This document shows positions 34,401-41,885 of a stretch of 64,000 nt of DNA, piece after piece; positions within the stretch are counted from its first letter, which is position 1, and each line of letters begins with the position of its first letter. The DNA is from Mycobacteriales bacterium (lineage in GTDB: Bacteria > Actinomycetota > Actinomycetes > BP-191). The position numbers and the translations under genes are program-made. The notes under the pieces were generated by a model. The model was not told the DNA's origin. It did no database searches and saw only the letters and a program-made list of their open reading frames with translations. The stretch lies in contig DASTMB010000074.1 in assembly GCA_035714365.1 (NCBI GenBank), positions 1-64,000 on the forward strand, written 5' to 3'.

Positions 34401-35261
34401 GAAGCCGTCGCCGGCCGCCGTGACCACCTGGTGCGCGCTGCCGGGGGCGACCGGCGGCGTGACGCCCGCCGGCACCTGCTCGTACGCGTACGGCGACGGC
34501 AGCGTGAGGTACGTGTCGGGCGCCACCGGCTTGCTGAAGCGGTACGCCTCCTCGCCGAGCGGGACGAGGGTGCCGAGCGCGCCGGCCGGGTCGGACAGGT
34601 GGAAGTGCCAGGTGCGCCGCGCCTGCGCGTTCGCCAGGACGAGCTGCTCCTTCACGCCGTCGGCGTTGACGTCGAGCAGCAGGTCCGAGCCGGGTGCCAC
34701 GTCGTCGTACGTGACGCGGGTGCCGGACACCGACGGCAGCAGGACCGCCGTGGCGTCGGTCCACGACTCGGTGACGGTGCCGCCGGGCAGCGCGAACGTC
34801 GCGACGTGACCGCTGTCGAGCCCGAACGTCACCGGCACCAGCGACCCCGGGCTCGTCACGAGCCCGCCGGTCAGCGTGCTCAGCGCCGTGTCGATCGTGG
34901 CCCAGCCGGTGGCGGTGGGCTTGAACTGCGGCCCCATGTAGAACTCGCCGCCGATCGTCCCGTCGCCCTTGTGCTTCCAGTGCGTCGAGACGGTCCAGCC
35001 CTCGGTCGGCAGCTCGGGCTCGGTCAGCTCCTGCGCGATGCCGCCCGACGGCGGCGGCGCGGGCTGCGGGTCCGCCTGCGGGGGCGGCAGGACCGCGCTC
35101 GCCGACTCCGGCGACTCCATCGGCGGCGGGAACGACACCGGCAGGTCGATCGGGGTCGTCACCGGTTCCGGGACGTCGGCGTAGGCCGGGGGCGTGGCCG
35201 CCAGGCGGCCACAGACGACTGCTGCCACGACGGCGAGCGAGACGGCGCGGACGGAACGCAC
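25491..35261 (-). CDS. Giant RHS/YD-repeat protein with a PD-(D/E)XK nuclease-like tip (polymorphic toxin)
   Basis: A 3256-residue exported protein. Order: signal peptide (about 1-28); N-terminal domain with conserved Trp/Asp patches (to about 520); fibronectin III (about 525-620); DUF11-like domain (about 620-745); long YD-repeat shell (about 760-2940) interrupted by a Gly-rich insertion (about 1860-2030); the RHS core ending YVNGDPLNLVDPDGH (about 2930-2942). The variable tip follows, with RPDIVLLYNGHYYVWEVKPY, a PD...EVK arrangement typical of PD-(D/E)XK nucleases (about 3045-3060). The last 65 residues are hydrophobic Ala/Val-rich. GTG start with GGAGG 7 nt upstream. Such shells encapsulate and deliver a toxic tip to neighbours. 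No nearby secretion system is seen beyond the Sec signal. Confidence 0.9.
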   Translation of the reverse strand: MRSVRAVSLAVVAAVVCGRLAATPPAYADVPEPVTTPIDLPVSFPPPMESPESASAVLPPPQADPQPAPPPSGGIAQELTEPELPTEGWTVSTHWKHKGDGTIGGEFYMGPQFKPTATGWATIDTALSTLTGGLVTSPGSLVPVTFGLDSGHVATFALPGGTVTESWTDATAVLLPSVSGTRVTYDDVAPGSDLLLDVNADGVKEQLVLANAQARRTWHFHLSDPAGALGTLVPLGEEAYRFSKPVAPDTYLTLPSPYAYEQVPAGVTPPVAPGSAHQVVTAAGDGFDVTLSVDADWLADKSFPVVLDPSVAYRNTQIASWVTSQVSSGHESACGGTRGGCIGYVPPSTNPNAMGAATQTEKVGTVWNIDARPARSFYKFSTSQIAEDSLVTSAKMTLFQNGCFGFDATQYQCDKHNYRIQYYPLRQNHSVNSTWTQISATAATGPVLYYYDLPAFAPGTRTAIAFDIKALVDDWVVSGFFPANPNYGIGQRLSSEPATGNIGGPSFSGPNDPITDQRPKVDIVWSPPPGAPRNVVASTPTNTSVKVDWLAPAANGGPAVDGYEITLWNAVTGETTTKTCATCLTTTFSSVPYGSYYATVTASNSVGYGPPSANSNTVTLSPAPQLVKSVSPVAAAYGRGQELTFTLHVSNPASTSMVVDSITDAVPAGLVATGTPMTIDGAACTVCSFTGTTLNVGSFTVPGLGARDIVYKAVAAGVDRVCSTATNAARAVNSFGASTSAVTMTVCDTALGLEDWWSYAAEQVAAESLASVNVANGNLVVSANDSTPVQAHGRLSYGVRRTYNSQDTGVLALPGAGIGAGWQLNLGQVDDLGGLGIGATGLSVPSAQGVTSPLAVTLVDRDGTRHLFRFKSLATPISLSSLTSTSAIGTLLPKALDITKHTNVCVDGTYTAPAGVHLSLWRYVGVSSAGCGGVSTGVVLGFAAMRPDRLRTEYSWNGRLLSVVDPSGVELRYQYESLPLAGATLGRLTTVFEPTLRPVYNSSTTCAQSLVAACRKLSIAYPSSTEVRVTDPAGRVTSYQLDTATPQHLVKVVNPPETSGAVASDHVTYTYDGFGDNCDGSTTTSTGQLCSVTDARGYTSRFAYGPATLGPKRVTGITDRNGTVSTITYFASPDYVTADTGTHRTRYQGLDSAGRVGQIDEGSTSDVYLHSTQKTWDTAGCRQPATTGDNNVCRVTRSSFTASTPDEVTNFLYDDEGNLLAARRANTGGSPASLDTTFGFTAQYVKADGTTQTATDTPGAGGVVTSTARPDATQSLSVIYVITDQTASVTPRGNAAGASFANYRTTFAPANAVGTAPNTTAPGSACTARNTGVLCSKTEPFNGTTTALTDYTYDDYGQRVTMRTPQSTATTYWFSTYGRYVYQYYSDTERDLSGNTSAGGWLKTVSDPTSNPSDYQGVDHFIAYSYDRAGNIARTWDRRQTYGTATTWSSCCSGGYAESIRGSLSNPWRYVTEAADPIGNRTKTQVDRNGNSERVTPPRGVTANSTSYDVVATYDKNNNPLTTATPVSAAAGKQTSYTYDAFDNRTSKTDPNGSVTVSSYDAVNRVVSTSFTRGPFPTDPAQRPPGCRATATTTADAPLPAGRLVCSNLQSFDGVDNVVSKTDADAQVTTLRYDAVHRLVRTDAPRYDGVLTTLRTDTVYDADGNVLRTCPPRSFAEGGATTCAAGDPYATHTTYDEAGRARTTTTYRDASTPLTSSVSYDRDGNVTSSTDAKGTTTTSTYDLNNRLLTQSVPRETGVTNVTRYTYDSVGNVRSVLRPGAVDLGTGADGDLTIDGNVYGASNPYVMPTGKNFRNLTLVNGAYVVAVPYTSGGGRLDIKATGTVSVCYSCRINADGRGLPGAAGGTSLTVAAPDGQGQGPGHGGSPGAVNGGGGGGAGHRYSGSYGATATGGGAGGSGGAAYGSADLNAGNTTDLGSGGGGGGAGGTNPGGAGGAGGGFIHITANQLDNEGRISADGAAGTSITAGVGGSGGGSGGGGSGGGVWITAPNLSLGSVYATGGAGGSGPAAGGYGDSGYIRIDTDTPFYLDNPSYPGTRTLGRITAYSYDADNRVVDTVQASSSKFAESAGLTDAQGGRNIRTRVMYDSEGRVTAQFEPRAFATSTTTPDPRFMTRSDVDADGRVIRAWSPRYDASSASDPGLSTTQTSQCPTGATPDAVTGVPAYPGNVGVCVIRYAYDFVGNRTKVTLPTSNNADNRYVLTTYTDDNKPLTVNSPDPSQPTGTGRQVTATYQYDGSGRVVKTVDALGHQDVTTYTADGLVASKAGEPTSTATVNHFTEYRHDANGKPVELKTWLNHAPVDPQPATPIVRVSTASYYTDGLRKDVYGTGTSATDPARDHTTYAYDAVGNLTTTTSPSANAHDASNVNGVAVVNTYTLDNLLQTRTTPFTADGSVTRRTTYGYDNAGRKSSELSVMRNSSGTVTASSGTARFTYYDDDRMATQSGHNGQDSIAYTYDPAGHAVSVVNTPASGSPVTTTATFYLDGTPRTVSERGRTVQFAYDGSGARVARADVVDATGARVLTTNTYGNGGQLASLTSDVVAGGTQSWSYDVAGRLAGVSLPNGAALSRVYNPDDTVASQTLSGAASAVLSRWDYQYDGLGRVVAANQGTSTSPSLDCAQSPSLLPTGLQCFGYNPAGRLSQFKDRQGDRELTWDHDGNRLSYGPAADPARFTYNADDSIDTSRANAAAPVRHSTYSPSGALLGDECTTNTYDGFDRQLTATVKTVTGCGTPSTTAYTYDGFDRQTTRTESGAGATTPGTTTLYYDGASKTLAQETTPSGGAIDYALRPDGVATAVARTGSQPQYLTDDARGSVSTTLPTSSATVACSLRYDPFGSPIGGQSATNACSTGSTPTSLLFHGARRDATTGTYQMGSRTYDPARASFNTQDTVRTSAPDGKGSVGNDPLTRNVYSYVNGDPLNLVDPDGHRPGCDDGGDECAAMTYWLSMMGSDGAPHGRPLDGPIPDAKGSSEAHDAAVFLTALTIQASLPKGAQLCAAVPGFDRDIGILRGCRLKSLVPGKENNRNWGPRPDIVLLYNGHYYVWEVKPYNEYGRRTAERDAKRFVKEFQLRGQQASPGQWLPTSQLRVGKGTFYVVSPPSAAPSGARYYNYVDDERAKKYRESLVRKTPMPGEVQKPAEESPYMDFSQPKSEPWPNPSPQWMTTEPLPLSFAGAWWENPMMVTLVAVGVVVAVAAVAAVAVVAVEALAAAAATVVAIEEAAAVMAMAAAAYTAVENYALAA

Positions 35262-35532
35262 GGTGCTACCTCCACGAGCGGGGCTTGGTGCCTAGCCGGG
35301 AGGGGTTGGTGCGCGCGCGGCCGGCGGAACGAGGTGCCCACCCTGGTACACCGACCGCGACGACGACATAGCACGGCGTGATGGTCTTGGGACGTTCCGC
35401 CCGGCCACGGGTGGCCCGGTGTGACTACCGCCGGCACCGTCCGGGGCGGTGCCGGCCGGGCCGAAGTCCCGCGCCGGAGCGGGACCTTCGGCGCCCCGCG
35501 GCCGCTCGCCACCGGCCGCCGCTCGCCGCGCC

Positions 35533-35538
35533 TACGAT
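35533..35538 (+). promoter_or_regulatory. Leaderless-type -10 box of the PP2C gene
   Basis: TACGAT ends 6 nt before the GTG at 35545, with no ribosome-binding site. A decayed copy of this promoter and start lies at 43329-43394. Confidence 0.5.
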
Positions 35539-35544
35539 CCGCGG

Positions 35545-36837
35545 GTGGACACGAGCGCGCGGGGGAACGAGGCGCTGGGCCGGCTGCTCGACACCGCGGA
35601 GGACGCGCCGCCGGTGCAGGCGGTCGAGGCGGTGACCCGCGAGCTGGGCCGGGCGCTCGGCGCCACGAGCGTGTCGTTCCTCATCGCCGACCTCTCGGGC
35701 CGGTCGCTGGTGCGCCTCGCGCACCTCGAGCCGGGCGGCGGTGCGGACGGCGCCGGCCGGCAGGAGGGCGAGGAGTCCGCGACCGAGCTGCCGTTCGACG
35801 GCGGCCCCGCGGAGCAGGCGTTGCGCACGCAGACGGTCCAGGTGGTCCCCGCGACGGCGGGCGGCGAGTGGACGGTGTTCGCGCCGGTGACCGAGCGCGG
35901 CGAGGCGCTCGGGCTGCTCGAGCTGACGCTGGCCGGCGAGCCCGGCGACGGGGACGTCGCCAACGTCCTCCGCACCGCGCACGCGCTGGCGTTCGTGCTC
36001 ATCGCGAACCGCCGGCACACCGACATGTTCGAGTGGGGGCAGCGGACCACGCCGTTCACGCTGCCCGCCGAGATCCAGCGGCGGCTGCTGCCGTCGGCGT
36101 TCACGTGCGAGGCCGGCGCGTTCACGCTGTCGGCGTGGCTGGAGCCGGCCGCCCACGTCGGCGGCGACACGTTCGACTACAGCCTCGGCCGAGACGCGCT
36201 GGTCCTGTCGGTGACGGACGCGATGGGCCACGGCGTCAGCAGCGCGCTGACCGCGACGTTGTGCGTCGGCAGCCTGCGGAACACCCGCCGGCGCGGCGCC
36301 GGCCTGGTCGAGCAGGCGGCCGCGGCGAACGCCGCGCTGTTCGCGCACACGGACGGCCTGGGGATCGAGGCGTTCGCGACGGGCGTGCTCGGCTCGCTCG
36401 ACCTGGCGAGCGGCGCGTTGTCGCTGCTGAACGCCGGCCACGTCGCGCCGTACCTCGCGCGCGGCGACACGGTGTCCGCCGTCGCGCTGCCCGACGGGCT
36501 GCCGCTCGGGCTGTTCGAGGACGCGCGGCACGAGCAGTCGTCGCTGCGACTCGAGCCGGACGACCGGCTGGTCTTCGTGACCGACGGGATGATCGAGCGC
36601 CAGGCGGCGGCCGTCGACCTGGTCGCCGAGATCCGGCAGACCAGGGCGCTGCACGCGCGGGAGACGACGCGCTACCTCGCCGACGCCGTCCTCGCGGCGA
36701 CGGGCGGGGAGCTCGCCGACGACGCGACGCTGCTCGTCCTGGACTGGCACGGCGGCCACGGCGGACGGGGTGCGGACCGCACCACCGCGGGGGGCGCCGA
36801 CCCCGCGCGGGCGAGCAGCGGGACCGCGGCGGACTGA
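35545..36837 (+). CDS. GAF-like plus PP2C (SpoIIE-type) phosphatase
   Basis: A 430-residue cytosolic protein: an N-terminal GAF-like sensor (about 20-165) and a C-terminal SpoIIE/RsbU-type PP2C phosphatase (about 175-400). Metal-binding signatures are visible as HVGGDTFDY, VTDAMGHG and VTDGMIE plus DDATLLVL. Such enzymes dephosphorylate anti-anti-sigma factors and so release sigma factors. The frame is open upstream to 35449, but the GTG at 35545, 6 nt after a -10 box, is preferred. It converges on the GGDEF/EAL gene with 3 nt between the stops. Confidence 0.85.
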   Translation: MDTSARGNEALGRLLDTAEDAPPVQAVEAVTRELGRALGATSVSFLIADLSGRSLVRLAHLEPGGGADGAGRQEGEESATELPFDGGPAEQALRTQTVQVVPATAGGEWTVFAPVTERGEALGLLELTLAGEPGDGDVANVLRTAHALAFVLIANRRHTDMFEWGQRTTPFTLPAEIQRRLLPSAFTCEAGAFTLSAWLEPAAHVGGDTFDYSLGRDALVLSVTDAMGHGVSSALTATLCVGSLRNTRRRGAGLVEQAAAANAALFAHTDGLGIEAFATGVLGSLDLASGALSLLNAGHVAPYLARGDTVSAVALPDGLPLGLFEDARHEQSSLRLEPDDRLVFVTDGMIERQAAAVDLVAEIRQTRALHARETTRYLADAVLAATGGELADDATLLVLDWHGGHGGRGADRTTAGGADPARASSGTAAD

Positions 36838-36840
36838 GAC

Positions 36841-38715
36841 CTAACGGCGCCGCGGAGCGGGCAGGTGCAGCAGCCCCGGCGGGTGCGCCCACAGCCGGGC
36901 GCTGAGCTCCTCGAACGTCAGCGCCGGGGCGTAGTGGAAGCCCTGCGCGGACTCGCAGCCGATCGCGACGACGGCGTCGTGCTGCGCGGCGGTCTCCACG
37001 CCTTCGGCGGTGACGCTCAGCCCGAGGGCGTGCGCGAGCCTGGTGACCGCCGCGACGATCTCGCTGCCGGTGTGCTGCTCGCCGATGTCGGCGACGAACC
37101 CCTGGTCGATCTTCACGATGTCCACCGGGAAGCGGCGCAGGTAGTTCAGCGAGGAGTAGCCGGTCCCGAAGTCGTCCAGCGCGAGCCGCACGCCGAGGCT
37201 CTTGAGGTCGGCGAACACCGTCGTGGCGCGCGCGCTGTCGTCCAGGAACATGCCCTCGGTCATCTCCAGGATCAGGTGCGACGGCCGCATCCCCGTGCGG
37301 TCGAGCGCCGCGGCGACGGTGTCGCGGAACCCGGGGCCCATGAGCTGGCGCACCGACACGTTCACGGCCAGGTCCAGGGGCGTGTCCGGGTGCTCCCGCA
37401 GCCAGCGCATGTGGTCGCGGCAGCCGCGGTCGAGGACCCACGCGCCGATGTCGACGATCAGCGAGCTCTCCTCGGCGATGCCCACCATCGCGGGAGCCGG
37501 AACGGCGCCGCGGCTCGGGTGGGTCCAGCGCAGCAGCGCCTCGACGCCGGTGACCTCGCCGCTGCCGGCGCGCACGATCGGCTGGTACGACACCGCCAGG
37601 GCGTCGTGGGAGAACGCCGCGCGGAGGTCCTGCTGGAGCGCCCGGAGGTCGGCGGACCGGTGGGCCTCGGTCAGGTCGATGACCTGGTGGGCGCCGCCGC
37701 CCTTGCGCTTGGCCTGGTACATCGCGATGTCGGCGTCGCGGACCAGGTTGCGGGTGATGTCCTCCGCGTGGCCGGAGAAGGCCATGCCGACGCTGGCGCT
37801 GATGCTGATCTCGACCTGCGTGGTGCCCCCGTCCGCCACCACGAACGGCGTGGTGAACGCGCTGTCGATGCGGTTCGCGAGCTCCTCGATGTCGGAGGCG
37901 GCGCGCAGGTCCTCGCACAGGATCACGAACTCGTCGCCGGAGACCCTGGCCAGGGTGTCGCCGGGGCGCAGCAGGGTGGACAGCCGCGCCGCCACCGCGA
38001 TGAGCAGCGCGTCGCCGACCGGGTGGCCGTACGTGTCGTTGACCTGCTTGAAGCCGTCGAGGTCCGCGAACAGCACCGCGGCCTCGGTGTGCGAGCGGCG
38101 CGCGCGGTCCGCCGCGTGGGCGAGGCGCTGCTGGAGCAGCACCCGGTTCGGCAGCCCGGTGAGGGCGTCGTGCAGCGTGCTCGCGCGGAGGCGGTCCGCG
38201 GCCTCGCGCGCGTCCTGGCGGGCCTGCGCGTTCAGCAGGTAGGCGGCGGCGACGTCCGCGAGCGTCTGCGCCGCCGCCATGTCGTCCGGCGCCAGCGGGC
38301 CGGGGGTGTCGCGGTACAGGTCCAGCGCGCCGAGCCGGCCGTCGTCGTGCCGCAGCGGGAACGTGAACACCGCGGCCACCCGGGCACCCGCGGCGGCGGC
38401 CGAGAACTCCGGGAAGCGCGGGTCGGTCAGGAGGTCCGGGATGCTGACCGCCACGCCGGTCTGGTACGCGACGACGCAGGGACCCCGGCCCGTCTCGGTC
38501 TGCAACGTCTCGAACTCCAGGGCGGCGTCGTTCGAGGCGGCGACGTAGTGCGGGTTCTTCCCGGGGGAGATCAGCGTCACGCCGGCGGCGGTGACGGGCA
38601 GCACGTCGACGATGCGTTCGACCAGGCGGTCGAGGATCGCCTGGATGGGGAAGTCGGTGACCATGGTGCGCGCGAACTCGCTCAGCACCGCTGAGAGCTG
38701 CCGCTCCTGTGTCAT
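36841..38715 (-). CDS. GAF-GGDEF-EAL cyclic-di-GMP protein
   Basis: A 624-residue protein with a GAF domain (about 20-165), a GGDEF domain (about 200-360) and an EAL phosphodiesterase domain (about 370-615). The cyclase motif reads SGDEF and is preceded by an intact inhibitory RxxD site (RPGD). The EAL domain has GVEALLRW, NVSVRQL, EMTEG, DDFGTGYSSL and VKIDQ, so hydrolysis of cyclic-di-GMP is likely. Its N-terminus (VLSEFARTM...IQAILDRLVERIV) is closely related to that of the PP2C gene at 41569, showing a shared sensor module. It has no membrane segment. Confidence 0.9.
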   Translation of the reverse strand: MTQERQLSAVLSEFARTMVTDFPIQAILDRLVERIVDVLPVTAAGVTLISPGKNPHYVAASNDAALEFETLQTETGRGPCVVAYQTGVAVSIPDLLTDPRFPEFSAAAAGARVAAVFTFPLRHDDGRLGALDLYRDTPGPLAPDDMAAAQTLADVAAAYLLNAQARQDAREAADRLRASTLHDALTGLPNRVLLQQRLAHAADRARRSHTEAAVLFADLDGFKQVNDTYGHPVGDALLIAVAARLSTLLRPGDTLARVSGDEFVILCEDLRAASDIEELANRIDSAFTTPFVVADGGTTQVEISISASVGMAFSGHAEDITRNLVRDADIAMYQAKRKGGGAHQVIDLTEAHRSADLRALQQDLRAAFSHDALAVSYQPIVRAGSGEVTGVEALLRWTHPSRGAVPAPAMVGIAEESSLIVDIGAWVLDRGCRDHMRWLREHPDTPLDLAVNVSVRQLMGPGFRDTVAAALDRTGMRPSHLILEMTEGMFLDDSARATTVFADLKSLGVRLALDDFGTGYSSLNYLRRFPVDIVKIDQGFVADIGEQHTGSEIVAAVTRLAHALGLSVTAEGVETAAQHDAVVAIGCESAQGFHYAPALTFEELSARLWAHPPGLLHLPAPRRR

Positions 38716-38856
38716 CGCACGTCCCGGCCCGCGGAGAACCTGCCCGCATGGTCTGGACGGGGTCGCCTCGAGGAGGAGACATCACCGAGTGTAACCCGCA
38801 CGGCCGGTGCGGCCCCCTGTCCGGTACGTCTGATTCGCGGGCGTATGGGCAACCCC

Positions 38857-39621
38857 TCAGGACGGCGGGACGGACAGGGTGTCCAGGGCGATGGCGCCGC
38901 GGGTGACGGCGTAGGCGGTCTCGGTGAGCTTGAGGTTGTGGTCGCGGGCGTACCGGCGCAGCGACTCGAACGCCGTGTCCATGTCGACGGCGAACCGCTC
39001 GGCGAGCACGCCCTTCGCCTGCTCGATGACGACGCGGCTGTTCAGCGCGTGCTGGAGCTGCTCGGCCATCGCCGAGCTGCGGTGCGCGGAGCGCCGTTGC
39101 AGGATGCCGATGGTCGCCACGTCGGCGAGCGCCTGGGCGAGGCGCTGGTCCTTCGCCGACACCGGCTCGGCGCGGGCGTGGAAGACGTTGAGCGCCCCGA
39201 TGACCTGGTCGCGCAGCCGCATCGGCATCGCGGCGACGGAGCCGAAGCCGGCCGCGAGCGCGGCGGGGACGAACCTCGGCCAGCGCGCCCGCTCCGCGTC
39301 GAGGTCCGCGCAGGCGACGGAGGTCCCGGTCCGGACGCAGTCCAGGCACGGCCCTTCGTTGGTCTGGAGCTGGAAGACCTCCAGCAGCCGGATCTCGTCG
39401 CTGGACGAGGCGACGACCGCGAGGTTGCCCTTCTGGTCGTCGAGCAGCAGCCCGGCGGCCTTGACGCCGAGCAGGTCCACGCAGGCGCGGGTGAGCTGGT
39501 CGAGCAGGTCGACGACGTCGTAGTCGTCGACGAGGGTGTCGGCGAGCAGCACGAAGATGTCGGCGAGCGCCTGCTCCCGGTCCGCGACGGCGGGCCCGCG
39601 GGTGACGTCGTCGTCGGTCAT
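38857..39621 (-). CDS. GAF-ANTAR regulator (third gene of the coupled operon)
   Basis: A 254-residue protein: GAF sensor (about 30-175) with the common LQTNEGPCLDCVRTG stretch, followed by an ANTAR RNA-binding domain (about 190-245: VIEQAKGVLAERFAVDMDTAFESLRRYARD). ANTAR domains bind paired hairpins in leader RNAs to prevent termination. The ATG overlaps the previous stop (ATGA) and AGGAGG precedes it. The RNA target is unknown. Confidence 0.88.
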   Translation of the reverse strand: MTDDDVTRGPAVADREQALADIFVLLADTLVDDYDVVDLLDQLTRACVDLLGVKAAGLLLDDQKGNLAVVASSSDEIRLLEVFQLQTNEGPCLDCVRTGTSVACADLDAERARWPRFVPAALAAGFGSVAAMPMRLRDQVIGALNVFHARAEPVSAKDQRLAQALADVATIGILQRRSAHRSSAMAEQLQHALNSRVVIEQAKGVLAERFAVDMDTAFESLRRYARDHNLKLTETAYAVTRGAIALDTLSVPPS

Positions 39622-40331
39622 CGTTCCTCCTTCGAGAAGCGCAGACGGCGTTCCACGACGTCGGTCGCGACGGCCACCAGTGGCTGCTCCGCGGCGAATG
39701 CCCGCGCGCGCAGCATCGCGAACGCCTCCTCCGTGGTGACGCCGAGCTGCACCTGGAGCATCCCGGTGGCCTGGTGCACCTGGAGCTGGTAGGTGGAGCG
39801 CGCGTCCGGGTCGTCCGCGAACGGGTCGTCGCGGCCGAGGTCGAGGTCCAGCAGCGCGAGCGCGGCGACGTCGGCGGCCATCGACGCGGCCGTGACGTGG
39901 TCGCCGTCGAGGTCGCCGCCCGCGTCCCGGTAGAGGTCGAGCGCGCCCACGCCCATGACCCCGATGCGCAGCGGGAACGCGAACACCGCCCGCACGCCGG
40001 CCGCCGCCGCCCCCTCGGTGAACGCCGGCCACCGCCCGGCCACGGCGTCGTCCGGCCCGGCGAGGTCCGGGACGAGGACGGGGGCGCCCGAGCGCACCGC
40101 GTCGAAGGCCGGCCCCTCGCCGAGGGTGAACTGGAGGTCCTCGATCCGCGCGGACACGTCGTCGGTCGCGTAGACGACGCCGCGGTTGCCGGCCGCCGTC
40201 ATCATCGAGATCCCGGCGCCGGTGACGTCGAGCGTCTCGACGCAGAGGGTGCAGATCCGGCGTGGCCGGTCGGCGCGTTCGGCGGCCGTCGCCGCCAGCC
40301 GCCGCGCCCAGCCCTCCCGGTCCACGGTCAC
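39618..40331 (-). CDS. GAF-ANTAR regulator (second gene of the coupled operon)
   Basis: A 237-residue protein: GAF (about 15-160) and ANTAR (about 175-230: VHQATGMLQVQLGVTTEEAFAMLRARAFA). It starts with GTG overlapping the stop of the PP2C gene (GTGA) and its stop overlaps the next ATG, so all three proteins are likely made together. The N-terminus has a Cys pair (ICTLC) that may respond to redox or be incidental. Confidence 0.87.
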   Translation of the reverse strand: MTVDREGWARRLAATAAERADRPRRICTLCVETLDVTGAGISMMTAAGNRGVVYATDDVSARIEDLQFTLGEGPAFDAVRSGAPVLVPDLAGPDDAVAGRWPAFTEGAAAAGVRAVFAFPLRIGVMGVGALDLYRDAGGDLDGDHVTAASMAADVAALALLDLDLGRDDPFADDPDARSTYQLQVHQATGMLQVQLGVTTEEAFAMLRARAFAAEQPLVAVATDVVERRLRFSKEER

Positions 40332-41569
40332 GTCGCCAGGACGGCGAGGGCCGCCACGTCGTCGGCGAGGCCGCCGTCGCAGAAGGTCAGGACGGTGCCG
40401 ATGACCGTGTCGACGACGGCGTGCGCGTCCGCGCGGCTGCGGGCGAGCAGGTCGCGCAGCCGCGCGTCCCCGAACTGCTCGGTGCCCCGGCGGGCCTCCG
40501 GCACGCCGTCGGTGTAGACGAGCAGCAGGTCGCCCGGCGCGAGGTGGAGCCGGCGTTCCTCCAGGTTCGCGTCGGGCCCGCAGCCCAGCAGCCCGCCGGG
40601 CGGCTCGACCACCTCCACCGTGCCGTCGGCGCGCCGGAGCAGCGGCGCGGGGTGCCCGCCGCGCACGAGGGTCGCCTCGACCCCCTCCGGTGTCGCCCGG
40701 GTGGTCAGGTAGACGCAGGAGAGGAACCGTTCGGGCTCTCCCTGGCCGAGCACGACGTCGTTCAGCCCGGCCAGCACCAGGCTCGGGGACGGCTGGAGCC
40801 CGGCGAGGGTACGGACGGTGTAGCGGGCCAGGCCGGCCAGCGTGGCGGCGCGCGCCCCGTGGCCGACCACGTCGCCCATGACGACGCCCCACCGCCCCGC
40901 CGGGAGCTCGAAGACGTCGTAGAAGTCGCCGCCGACGAGCATCACGCCGCCGCCGGCGAAGAAGCGGGCCGCGACGTCGAGGCCCGGCACGGTCGGGAAC
41001 TCGGGCGGCAGCAGGCTCTCCTGCAACGTGGCCGCCAGCTCGGTGCTCGCCCGCGCGCCCTCGCGCGCCGCGTGCCGCGCCTGGGCGTTGAACAGGTAGG
41101 CGGCCGCGACGTCGGCGAGCGTCTGTGCGCCGACGAGGTCCGCCTCCGGCAGGTCGAGCGGCTCCTTCGCGTACAGCTCGAGCGCGCCGAGCTGCCGGTC
41201 GTCCAGGCGCAGCGGGAAGCCGTAGACGGCGCCCAGCCCCGCCCGTGCCGCCGCCGGCGAGAACCGCGCGAACGTCCTGTCCCGCGCCAGGTCCCGGACC
41301 GCGACGTGCCGGCCGGTGCGGTACGCCTGGAGGCACGGCCCCTCCTGGAGCTCCATCTGGAGCGCCTCGACCCCGCGGATCATCTCGTCCGACGCGGCGA
41401 CGAAGCGGTGCTCGACGTCGCTGTCCATCAGCAGCACCCCGGCGCCGTCGACCGGGATGACCTCGACGATGCGGTCGACCAGGTGGTCGAGGATCTTCTG
41501 GATGGAGAAGTCGGCCGTCAGCGTCCGGGCGAACTCGACCAGGACCGTCGTGAGCCGCTGCTCGTCCAC
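40328..41569 (-). CDS. GAF plus PP2C (SpoIIE-type) phosphatase (first gene of the coupled operon)
   Basis: A 413-residue protein: GAF sensor (about 15-170) and SpoIIE-type PP2C domain (about 190-405) with LVGGDFYDVF, VMGDVVGHG, LVYTDGVPEAR and DDVAALAV. It heads an operon with two GAF-ANTAR genes. I chose GTG at 41569 since it aligns with the start of the GGDEF-EAL relative; the frame continues upstream by nine codons. Together these proteins could couple partner-switching control of a sigma factor with antitermination. Confidence 0.87.
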   Translation of the reverse strand: MDEQRLTTVLVEFARTLTADFSIQKILDHLVDRIVEVIPVDGAGVLLMDSDVEHRFVAASDEMIRGVEALQMELQEGPCLQAYRTGRHVAVRDLARDRTFARFSPAAARAGLGAVYGFPLRLDDRQLGALELYAKEPLDLPEADLVGAQTLADVAAAYLFNAQARHAAREGARASTELAATLQESLLPPEFPTVPGLDVAARFFAGGGVMLVGGDFYDVFELPAGRWGVVMGDVVGHGARAATLAGLARYTVRTLAGLQPSPSLVLAGLNDVVLGQGEPERFLSCVYLTTRATPEGVEATLVRGGHPAPLLRRADGTVEVVEPPGGLLGCGPDANLEERRLHLAPGDLLLVYTDGVPEARRGTEQFGDARLRDLLARSRADAHAVVDTVIGTVLTFCDGGLADDVAALAVLAT

Positions 41570-41885
41570 CGCTTCCCCGTTTCGCCGACACGGCAATGTG
41601 ACGTGTGCCGCCGAGGTCCGGAGCAGCGAGTACGCGAGCCCGACCCTACGCTCGTACCGGCGGCGGCCGTGCCGGTTCGGTCACGTCCGTCCGGCTCGGC
41701 CGCGGAGGGGCTCCGCGAGCGCGCGGAGCCCGGGCCGTCCGCCTGGGCGCGCAGGGCGGTCCGCCGGAGTGCCGGGGGGCGGCCGGTCTCCGCGTGCGGC
41801 ACGGGTGGGTGACGGGGGCTCGTTCCGGTTCGCGACGGCGCAAATCGGACGTAACCACCCGTCGGCGCGGGTGGTCGTACCGGGC
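41570..41885 (+). other. 316-nt divergent intergenic region
   Basis: No gene is supported. The right end holds a perfect 8-bp inverted repeat (ACCACCCG at 41854-41861 and CGGGTGGT at 41868-41875) with a 6-nt spacer, 10 nt before the ATG at 41886. It may be an operator or a hairpin that limits translation. The left part must hold the promoter of the PP2C-ANTAR operon. Confidence 0.45.

Noticed and set aside
27831-35381. A 2516-residue open frame on the plus strand opposite the RHS gene
   Set aside because: Antisense shadow of the RHS gene, rich in Arg and Val, with no domains.
36841-38715. Inactive cyclase because of SGDEF in place of GGDEF
   Set aside because: SGDEF occurs in some active cyclases and the RxxD inhibitory site is intact, so inactivity cannot be claimed.
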